From Burkholderia pseudomultivorans (GTDB taxonomy: Bacteria > Pseudomonadota > Gammaproteobacteria > Burkholderiales > Burkholderiaceae): a stretch of DNA of 64,000 nt. Positions 1-7,025 of this stretch are shown here, piece after piece. The position numbers and the translations under genes are program-made. The notes beneath the pieces were generated by a model that was not told the DNA's origin, ran no database searches, and was given only the letters and a program-made list of their open reading frames with translations. The stretch is from the NCBI RefSeq assembly GCF_001718415.1, contig NZ_CP013377.1, positions 1,302,001-1,366,000 of the forward strand, in the 5' to 3' direction. The number at the start of each line of letters is the position of its first letter. Positions within the stretch are counted from its first letter, which is position 1.

Positions 1-66
1 CCGGGCGCGGAGAACGCCGCATCGGACGCCGTCGACGCGAGCGATCCGGCCGACGTCCTCGGCTGA
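1..66 (+). CDS. C-terminal tail of an upstream gene
   Basis: Reading frame 1 is open from the first base and ends at TGA 64-66, giving 21 residues rich in Ala and Asp (it ends in ADVLG). The rest lies outside the window, so no function can be given. It converges on the acetyltransferase gene that ends at 90. Confidence 0.45.
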   Translation, partial: PGAENAASDAVDASDPADVLG

Positions 67-89
67 ACGCCGGGGCGCCGGCACGCGCG

Positions 90-1331
90 TTACTTGAGAT
101 CCTTCCGGTACTGGATGAACCCCGCGTTGTTCGCGAGCCGGTCGTACAGCGCGCGGGCGGTCGTGTTGGTCTCGTGCGTGAGCCAGTACACGCGGCTTGC
201 GCCGGCCTCGCGCGCCCGTTCGTACACGGCCTCGATCAGCGCGCCGCCGGCGCCCTGGCCGCGCGCGTCGGCGGACGTGAACAGGTCCTGCAGATAGCAG
301 TACGGCCCTTCGGTCCAGCACGAGCGGTGGTAGATCGCGTGCACGATCCCGATCATCGTCCCGGACGCGTCGAATGCGCCGAGCACGAACATCGGCTCGT
401 CCGGATCCATCAGGCGCGCCCACGTCGTCGCGAACACCGCGTCGCTCAGCGCGGTGTTGTAGAACTTCTGGTAACCCTGCCACAGCGGGCGCCATGCGGC
501 TTCGTCGGCGGCCACCAGCGGCCGCACCGTGACGCGCGTCGCGTGGTTCGTGCGGCCGGCCGCGTCGCGCGCGTCGGCCTGCGCGTGACGGATCGCGGCG
601 AGCGACTGCCGCTGCGCGCCTTGCGCGTCGAAGTTGTCCGGCGACAGCCACGCTTCGAACGCGGCCGCGACGGCCGGCCATTCGCCGTCGACGATCGAAT
701 ACCACGCGGTATCGCGATTGCGGCCCTTGTAGACGATCGCCTGCCGGAACGTGCCCTCGTAGCGAAAGCCGAGCCGGACCGCCGCCTGGCGCGACGGCTC
801 GTTGAGGTCGTCGCACTTCCATTCGTAGCGGCGGTAGCCGAGCGTGTCGAACGCATACTTCATCAGCAGGTACTGCGCTTCGGTCGATACCGGCGTGCGC
901 TTGAGCAGCGGCGAGAACGTGACCGAGCCGACCTCGATCACGCCGTTGGCCGGATCGATGCGCATCAGCGCGAGCGTGCCGACCGCGCGGTTCGTCGAGC
1001 GATCGATCACCGTGTAGTGCAGCGGATCGGCGCTTGCCTGCGCGCTGCGCGCGTAGTCGCGGTAGCCGGCTTCGTCGGCATACGGGCCGTGCGCGAGATA
1101 GGTCCAGTCGCTGCCGTTTGGCGCCTGCGCGTACGCGGCGTACAGGTCGGACGCATGGCGCTCGGCGTCGAGCGGTTCGAGACGGCAGTAGCGGCCCTCG
1201 AGCACGATGCGTTCCGGGCGCGGGCGCGCGGACCAGTCGGAAACGGGGTGGCCGATGGGTTGTCGGTAGTCGTTGGTGAGCGTGGACAAGGTCGATCTCG
1301 CGTCGGTTGGCGGCCGGCGACATGCCGGCAT
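90..1331 (-). CDS. Tandem double-GNAT acetyltransferase
   Basis: This encodes about 413 residues with two acetyl-CoA-dependent N-acetyltransferase folds in one chain. The N-terminal half (from about VLEGRYCRLEPLD to YSIVDGEWP) is RimJ/RimL-like and includes VGTLALMRIDP and NEPSRQAAVRLGFRYEG. The C-terminal half (from RVTVRPLVAADE) is a classic GNAT with the acetyl-CoA loop ARGQGAGGALIEAVYERA. The fold is clear but the substrates are not. The ATG at 1329-1331 is the best ATG; a TTG at 1289 would give 399 residues and also fits, because the recognisable domain starts after it. The gene is divergent from the MocR regulator at 1444, and such regulators often control the adjacent divergent gene. 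Either half alone would be a normal single GNAT protein, so this is a fusion. Confidence 0.82.
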   Translation of the reverse strand: MPACRRPPTDARSTLSTLTNDYRQPIGHPVSDWSARPRPERIVLEGRYCRLEPLDAERHASDLYAAYAQAPNGSDWTYLAHGPYADEAGYRDYARSAQASADPLHYTVIDRSTNRAVGTLALMRIDPANGVIEVGSVTFSPLLKRTPVSTEAQYLLMKYAFDTLGYRRYEWKCDDLNEPSRQAAVRLGFRYEGTFRQAIVYKGRNRDTAWYSIVDGEWPAVAAAFEAWLSPDNFDAQGAQRQSLAAIRHAQADARDAAGRTNHATRVTVRPLVAADEAAWRPLWQGYQKFYNTALSDAVFATTWARLMDPDEPMFVLGAFDASGTMIGIVHAIYHRSCWTEGPYCYLQDLFTSADARGQGAGGALIEAVYERAREAGASRVYWLTHETNTTARALYDRLANNAGFIQYRKDLK

Positions 1332-1443
1332 GCAGACGATCGTAGTCCGGCCGAGGTACCATGAGAAGTGCCAGAGATCGGCAAATTTATGGTGCCACGA
1401 GCGGCATGCGACGTACCCGGCACCCTGACATCCCGACGCTTCG

Positions 1444-2919
1444 ATGACGACTCCCGTTCCTTCCGGCGATGCGCGGCCGCTGCCGCTCGATGCGCCGCTC
1501 ACGCGCGCCCCGGGCGCGCCTTCGCTGCAGCGGCAGCTGCTGCGCCGCGTGCGCGACGCGATCCTCGGCGGCGCGATGCCGGCCGGCACGCGGCTGCCGG
1601 GCACGCGCGCGCTGGCCGAGACGCTCGGCGTGTCGCGCAATACGACCGCCGCCGTCTACGAGCAGCTGGTCGCCGAAGGCTTCCTGCAGTCCGATCGCAC
1701 CGGCACGCGCGTCGTCGGGCTGTCGCGGCCGGCGCCGCCGCGTCGGCGTGCCGCGCCGCCGGCCGTTGCGCAGCGGCTCGAGCGGATCCGTCCGAGCCTC
1801 GTCGGGACCGGCGAATCGGAAGGGTTTCGGCCGGGCGTGCCGGCGCTGTCGCATTTTCCGGTGGACGCGTGGCGGCATGCGATCGACCGTGCGCTGCGCC
1901 GCGCGGGCCACGACCTGCTCGCGTATGGCGATCCGCTCGGCGAGCGCGCACTGCGCGAATCGCTCGCGCGGCATCTGGCCGTGACGCGCGGCGTGCGCTG
2001 CGATCCCGAGCAGATCGTGATCACGGAAGGCGCGCAGGGCGCGATCGCGTTGTGCGCGCAACTGCTGACGAACCCCGGCGATACGGTGTGGGTCGAGGAG
2101 CCCGGCTATCGCGGCGCGCGCACCGCGATGCAGGCGGCCGATCTCGACGTCGTGCCGATGCCGGTCGACGCGGAGGGGTTGCGCGCCGACGCGGACGACT
2201 GGCACACGCGCACGCCGCGCCTCGTCTACACGACGCCGTCGAACCAGTTCCCGACCGGCGCGGTGCTGTCGATCTCGCGGCGGCTGGCGCTGATCGACGC
2301 CGCGCGCCGGCATCGCGCCTGGATCATCGAGGACGACTACGACAGCGAGTTCCGTCATACCGGCGAGCCGATCGGTGCGCTGCACGGGCTGGCGCCCGAT
2401 TCGCCGGTCGTCTATCTCGGTTCGTTCAGCAAGACGATGTTTCCGGCGCTGCGCATCGGGTTTCTGGTGCTGCCCGACGCATTGCTGGCCGCCGTACGTC
2501 CGGCGCTGCCGGAGATGCTGCGCGGCGGCACGCGCCATGTGCAGCTCGCGCTTGCCGATTTCATCGAGACCGGCGAGTACGGCCGGCATCTCGGGCGGAT
2601 GCGCCGGCTCTATCGCGACCGGCGGCGTTTGCTGCTGGCCGCGCTCGACGGCAGCCTGAGCGTGCCGCACCAGGTCGAGGGCGGGCCGTGCGGGCTGCAT
2701 CTGACGTTGCGGATGCCCGCGCGCTACCGCGATCGCGCGATCGTCGAGGCGGCGCGTGCGCATGGCATCGGGCCGTTTCCGCTGTCGGGATTTTCGATGG
2801 ATGCGAAGGCGGCCGGCAACGGGCTCGTGCTTGGCTTCGGCAATACGTCGGCCGATGCGTTCGAGCCGATGTTGCGGACAGTGTCGGCGATTGCGGAGCG
2901 GGTGGGGCGGGTTGAATGA
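1444..2919 (+). CDS. MocR/PdxR-type transcriptional regulator (GntR-aminotransferase fusion)
   Basis: This is a 491-residue cytoplasmic regulator. It has an N-terminal winged helix of the GntR family (about residues 25-95, including LPGTRALAETLGVSRNTTAAVYEQLVAEGFL). A fold-type I aminotransferase domain (about 130-485) follows. The PLP-binding lysine is in GSFSKTMFPALRIGF (about K330), and IIEDDYDSEFR carries the cofactor-contacting Asp. MocR proteins sense PLP or amino compounds and usually act on a divergent neighbour, here the double-GNAT gene. Length is normal for the family. PdxR-like control of vitamin B6 genes is possible, but no pdx gene is in view. Confidence 0.9.
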   Translation: MTTPVPSGDARPLPLDAPLTRAPGAPSLQRQLLRRVRDAILGGAMPAGTRLPGTRALAETLGVSRNTTAAVYEQLVAEGFLQSDRTGTRVVGLSRPAPPRRRAAPPAVAQRLERIRPSLVGTGESEGFRPGVPALSHFPVDAWRHAIDRALRRAGHDLLAYGDPLGERALRESLARHLAVTRGVRCDPEQIVITEGAQGAIALCAQLLTNPGDTVWVEEPGYRGARTAMQAADLDVVPMPVDAEGLRADADDWHTRTPRLVYTTPSNQFPTGAVLSISRRLALIDAARRHRAWIIEDDYDSEFRHTGEPIGALHGLAPDSPVVYLGSFSKTMFPALRIGFLVLPDALLAAVRPALPEMLRGGTRHVQLALADFIETGEYGRHLGRMRRLYRDRRRLLLAALDGSLSVPHQVEGGPCGLHLTLRMPARYRDRAIVEAARAHGIGPFPLSGFSMDAKAAGNGLVLGFGNTSADAFEPMLRTVSAIAERVGRVE

Positions 2920-3072
2920 AGGACGGAAGTGGTGCGCGCGACGGTGAAAGCGCGATACGGCGCGAGGGTTCGGTGTGACTGTGAAGTAAACTCCGCTTCA
3001 TTAGACGAAGCGACTCCGGCTGAATGCGATACTGCCGGTCGAGATCAGAATCCCATTCTTGGGTCATAGCGC

Positions 3073-4923
3073 ATGGAAGACCTGCTGCCTTTCTACGAAA
3101 GAGAGCTCGCACTGCTGCGTCAGAGCGCCCGTAAGTTTGCCGCGGATTATCCGAAGGTGGCGAGCCGACTGTTGCTGGCCGGAAATTCGGACAAAGAGAG
3201 CGGTGACCGTTCCGTCGAGCGCATGTTCGAGGCATTCGCTTTCATCGCGGCGCGTGCCGCTCGGCGCGTTGAGGACGACTACCCCGAATTCGCCGAGGGG
3301 CTGATCGAGACGATGTATCCGCACTACCTGCGTCCGTTTCCGTCATGCTCCATTGCCTGCTTCGACGTCGATGCCGGTCGCGCATCGCGGATGTCGTCCG
3401 CTGTCGTCATTCCGCGAGGGACTCAGTTGTACAGCCGGCCGGTGAATGGCACCAAGGTCATGTTTCGGACCGCGTATGATGTTGTGCTGTCGCCGTTGCA
3501 ACTGACCGACGTGCGTTTCGAAGCTGTCGCGCAAATTCCCAGGACGCTCCGTTTGCCGCCGCAGACGACGGCACAGATCTCGCTGTCATTCTCCATGCAG
3601 TCGGCACATGTTTCGCTTGAAACGTTGAATCTCGATTCGATTCGCCTGTACACGCAAGGTGATCCCTTGCTTACCGCATCATTGCGTGATGCATTGTCTA
3701 TGCGCGCGTTGCGGGCGTACGTAGAGCCCGATTACAGTGGCAAATGGCTAGCGCTCGAACAGATACCGCTGGCGCTCGCGGGACTGCGGCGTCAGGAAAG
3801 TTTGATTCCGTTTCCAGAGAGATCGAATCCGACGTATCTGTTTCTCACCGAATATTTTGCCTATCCGGAAAAGTTCGGCTTCTTCGACTGCGATTTACGG
3901 CAAATCAGGCGTGCCGGTAGCCGGCACTTTACGCTGCATATCCTGCTCAAGGACCTGAAGGCAGATTCGCCCACCGCTCGGGTCCTCACGCAACTCGGTG
4001 TGGAAAACATCCTGCTTGGATGCACGCCGGTCGTCAACCTGTTCAACACGACGGGCAAGCTATCCGCTTCATTCGATTCCGTATCTAGCAGGGATGCTTA
4101 TCCCCTTGTGGTGGATGAGCAGAACATTCTCGGCTACCAAGTGTATTCGGTTGACGCTGTCGAGCAGACGCAAGAAACATCCCAGGGGACGACGGTTGCG
4201 CAATTCGAGTCGCTTTACGCGTTGAGCCACAGGGCTAGACCGGAGACGCAGCATGCAGCGTACTGGTGTGCGAGTCGCGATACTCTGGCGGAGAATAGCC
4301 GCCCTGGTCTGGAGTTTGTGCTGGGCTTTGTGAATGGTGCGCTGGAGCCCATGCGACCTCCACCCGGGCTTGATTTCAAACTGACATGCAGTAATCGTAA
4401 CCTGGCGGAACATCTCGAGCACGGCACGGCGACGGGCGACCTGATGATGGAGGGGGGAACGCTCGCCCGACGCATCATGCTGTTGCACTCGCCAACGAAA
4501 CCTCAAAACTTCAGCCGAGATCGCGGCGCATGGTGGCGCCTCATTTCTCAACTGGCGCACAGTCCCATTGCGTTGACCGGGATCGAGCCTGTGCGCGACC
4601 TGCTGTCGCTCCACAGTCCGACGAAGGTCGGCCCTGCGATTCACCAGATCGACGGCTTGGTCGACTTGCAATGGAAGATGGCGACGGCATGGCTGTCTAC
4701 TGCATCATTTGCCGGGGTCGCTCGAGGCATCGAATTGCACCTGACGATCGACGAAACGCATTTTGCCAGTACGGGCATCTATGCATTTGCGCGGATGCTC
4801 GACGATCTCCTGAGCCTGTATTTCAGCACGAGCGGCTTTACGCAACTCGTGCTGTTGTCGAACGAAGACGGGCACGAACTTCTCAGATTCCCGCGGCGCC
4901 GAGGCGCCGATTTCCTGCTCTGA
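3073..4923 (+). CDS. tssF: T6SS baseplate protein TssF
   Basis: This 616-residue protein has the usual TssF (VasA/ImpG) length. The start MEDLLPFYERELALLRQ is diagnostic, and so are DYPEFAEGLIETMYPHYLRPFPS and the VNLFN stretch. TssF joins TssG in the wedges of the T6SS baseplate, which dock the VgrG-PAAR spike and the sheath to the membrane complex. Here it is alone: no tssG, tssE, tssK or sheath gene follows. The next gene is convergent and starts from a PAAR operon. The main T6SS locus is therefore elsewhere, and this may be an extra copy matched to the local spike genes. Codon use is less GC-rich than in the flanking housekeeping genes. Confidence 0.93.
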   Translation: MEDLLPFYERELALLRQSARKFAADYPKVASRLLLAGNSDKESGDRSVERMFEAFAFIAARAARRVEDDYPEFAEGLIETMYPHYLRPFPSCSIACFDVDAGRASRMSSAVVIPRGTQLYSRPVNGTKVMFRTAYDVVLSPLQLTDVRFEAVAQIPRTLRLPPQTTAQISLSFSMQSAHVSLETLNLDSIRLYTQGDPLLTASLRDALSMRALRAYVEPDYSGKWLALEQIPLALAGLRRQESLIPFPERSNPTYLFLTEYFAYPEKFGFFDCDLRQIRRAGSRHFTLHILLKDLKADSPTARVLTQLGVENILLGCTPVVNLFNTTGKLSASFDSVSSRDAYPLVVDEQNILGYQVYSVDAVEQTQETSQGTTVAQFESLYALSHRARPETQHAAYWCASRDTLAENSRPGLEFVLGFVNGALEPMRPPPGLDFKLTCSNRNLAEHLEHGTATGDLMMEGGTLARRIMLLHSPTKPQNFSRDRGAWWRLISQLAHSPIALTGIEPVRDLLSLHSPTKVGPAIHQIDGLVDLQWKMATAWLSTASFAGVARGIELHLTIDETHFASTGIYAFARMLDDLLSLYFSTSGFTQLVLLSNEDGHELLRFPRRRGADFLL

Positions 4924-4955
4924 CCACGAGTGTCGCTGCAGACGCGGACAGCGTG

Positions 4956-6377
4956 TCAGGTGCCGGCGATGTGGTTCCGATCTTCATCTGTCGGAGCTGA
5001 TCCGACGAGAAGGGCGCCGCGGGCAATCGAATCGCTATTGGAAATGACGAGCACCGGCTGATGTTCGCGGAGATGGCGCGCGCCGGCGACGGCGATCGCG
5101 CCGAGCGCCAACGCCGCGCCGCTTTCCCCGTTGGCGAGCCCCAGCATGGGCGGTGCCGCATCCGGCGCTACGGCTGGCGTAGCTGCGCGCCACGTTTCAA
5201 GTGCGCCGATGAGTTCCGTGCGCCAACTGCTGCGCTGGTCGGTGTCGCAGACGATTCCGCTGACCTTCGTTTCCCTGTCTGAGGCGAGGGACTGGCCGAC
5301 GGTTTGTTCGATCAACCGATGAAGCACGTCGTCCTGCTGCGCATCGAATCGATCGACGGGCGCGTCGCGGTTCGCCACCGAGACGCGAAACAGATGAGGC
5401 ACAGGCTGCGCATACGCTTCCGTCGGGTGAGCGAGCAGCAACGCGCACGCGCCTTCACCGGGTATGCAGCCATCGAGATGATTTCGTCCGTAGAGCCTGT
5501 CGGTGCCGTCGAGGGTGCGGACCGTGCCTTGATCCAGAAGCGATTCGCACGCAAGGACAATATGCCGCAGGGCGGAAGGGTGCCGGTTGATGTCCAGATT
5601 CAGCGCATCGACGAGCGAGAGCGCTTGAACCGCGTTCGCTACGGGGACAACGCGGGCTGCTTCGACGCCGGGGCGCCACCGGTTGCGGGCGACATGGGCA
5701 TCGAGCCACGCGCCGAGTTGCTGTGCGATCGCCTGCCATCGAGCAGGAACCAGCAAATGTAGCCTGAAGGCGGGTACTCCGCATTCACGGGTATCGTTCG
5801 ATAACGCGGCGGCTGCATGTCTCTGCAATAGGTCGTCCATCGCCTCCGCGGCGAGTAGCAGTGCGCGGCGTTGTTCATTGCTCCAGTCCGCCGTGACCCC
5901 TGGAGGCAGCAGACTGTCGTCGAAGCTTGGCACCGAGATCGAAGTAACAGCGGCTGCAAATACCCCGGAGCCGTCGGCGCGCTTCAGGTCGGTATGCAGC
6001 CCGGCTGTCGTTCCGTCAAGGGCGGTGTCGAGCACCATATCCGCATTATCGCCCGCGGGCAACCGGACGCTGCTGTCCAGCAATGCGATCGAGGAATCAG
6101 GGTGCACGTCCCGGTTCGGCAGTTCTGGGAGCGCAGTGGAAGCGGCGGCTGCGGAATCCCGCCGGTGCGGTGCGCGTATCCTGTCGCGAAGCCAGGCAGT
6201 CACCGCGATAAGAGCGACGGGCAGCACTATCCCATACACGGCAAGATCGGTTCCCGTCGGGACGTGGAAGGTTGCTCTCCAGTATGCGGCGACAACCAGC
6301 CACACCAGGCCGAATGTTGAAACGACTCCGACGGCAATGCGCACGATCGGCAATGCTTTCCGCTGTTTGCCCAGCAT
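4956..6377 (-). CDS. Membrane-anchored, degenerate thiolase/ketosynthase-like T6SS accessory protein
   Basis: The protein is 473 residues long. Two hydrophobic segments lie near the N terminus (about residues 10-30, IVRIAVGVVSTFGLVWLVVA, and 40-58). The soluble remainder resembles beta-ketoacyl synthases: RNHLDGCIPGEGACALLL matches their GEGA motif, and the NGESGAALALGAI stretch sits where GHTxGAAGA is expected but lacks the histidine. It is probably not a working ketosynthase. The ATG lies 2 bases after the PAAR stop codon, so the two are co-transcribed and probably co-translated. Thiolase-like proteins occur beside PAAR genes in other T6SS effector clusters, where a chaperone or co-chaperone role has been suggested. 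The same role here is an inference. No toxin gene is directly attached. Confidence 0.7.
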   Translation of the reverse strand: MLGKQRKALPIVRIAVGVVSTFGLVWLVVAAYWRATFHVPTGTDLAVYGIVLPVALIAVTAWLRDRIRAPHRRDSAAAASTALPELPNRDVHPDSSIALLDSSVRLPAGDNADMVLDTALDGTTAGLHTDLKRADGSGVFAAAVTSISVPSFDDSLLPPGVTADWSNEQRRALLLAAEAMDDLLQRHAAAALSNDTRECGVPAFRLHLLVPARWQAIAQQLGAWLDAHVARNRWRPGVEAARVVPVANAVQALSLVDALNLDINRHPSALRHIVLACESLLDQGTVRTLDGTDRLYGRNHLDGCIPGEGACALLLAHPTEAYAQPVPHLFRVSVANRDAPVDRFDAQQDDVLHRLIEQTVGQSLASDRETKVSGIVCDTDQRSSWRTELIGALETWRAATPAVAPDAAPPMLGLANGESGAALALGAIAVAGARHLREHQPVLVISNSDSIARGALLVGSAPTDEDRNHIAGT

Positions 6378-6379
6378 GT

Positions 6380-6640
6380 TTATTCGCCGCCCGTGGTCGA
6401 TTGGCCGGCAATCAACGTGGCGCCGCATGCGGTTTTATATCCGTCGCGCGCGGCACCGCTTCCGTCGATGATGGCGGTGTCATCTCCTTCCGCGATGTAG
6501 TTTGGGCCGTGGACCGGGCAGGTGACCTTGTCGTTTCTCCGCGCAATCCCCTTGCCTCCGATATCGGCAAGTGTGGAGGCACTGGTTACGGTGCCGCCAT
6601 GACTGTGTTTGTCGCCGAGAACGATGAACGGACGTGTCAT
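6380..6640 (-). CDS. PAAR-domain spike-tip protein
   Basis: An 86-residue stand-alone PAAR protein: MTRPFIVLGDKHSHGGTV, then GGKGIARRNDKVTCPVHG, then TACGATLIAG. PAAR proteins form the sharp tip on VgrG and recruit effectors. The start is set by GGAG a few bases before the ATG at 6640. It heads an operon with the thiolase-like gene (2-base gap) and is divergent from the first vgrG at 7026. It is the only PAAR gene in the island and could serve any of the three VgrGs. There is no C-terminal toxin extension. Confidence 0.9.
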   Translation of the reverse strand: MTRPFIVLGDKHSHGGTVTSASTLADIGGKGIARRNDKVTCPVHGPNYIAEGDDTAIIDGSGAARDGYKTACGATLIAGQSTTGGE

Positions 6641-6829
6641 GGATCTCTCCTTACCTTGTATGGGCAAGCGTTAAATTGGGAAATTATTACCTGATATTGC
6701 GTCCGGGGAAGCTGAATATCGTATCAGATTTACCGCATGGAACCGGTTCGTTTAACTCGGCGCAAACCGACGGATCACTCGACCGGCTTAATTTGCATAT
6801 GGAAACTGACAAGGACACTTGGCATGCAC

Positions 6830-6856
6830 TTGGCTCATGGTAAGCTACGCGATAAT
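6830..6856 (+). promoter_or_regulatory. Possible promoter in the PAAR/vgrG divergent region
   Basis: The 385-base gap 6641-7025 is clearly AT-richer than its surroundings and holds no gene I can support. TTGGCT (6830-6835) and GATAAT (6851-6856) are separated by only 15 bases. It is a plausible but non-optimal sigma-70 promoter for vgrG. GAGAGAGCGGGG before 7026 could serve as the ribosome site. Confidence 0.3.
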
Positions 6857-7025
6857 ATTCAGTAAATAGGGCCGCATCATTGGGGCGTTGCGACAATGAT
6901 TATCAGATTCCAATGCTGAATATCCAGGGGTCGCTGACCCGAAGCTACGGGGCGCGGCTTTCGCCTCCTCGATTATCACAATCCGAAAATAGATACGGCT
7001 TGGCGCCCGAGAGAGCGGGGATTGC

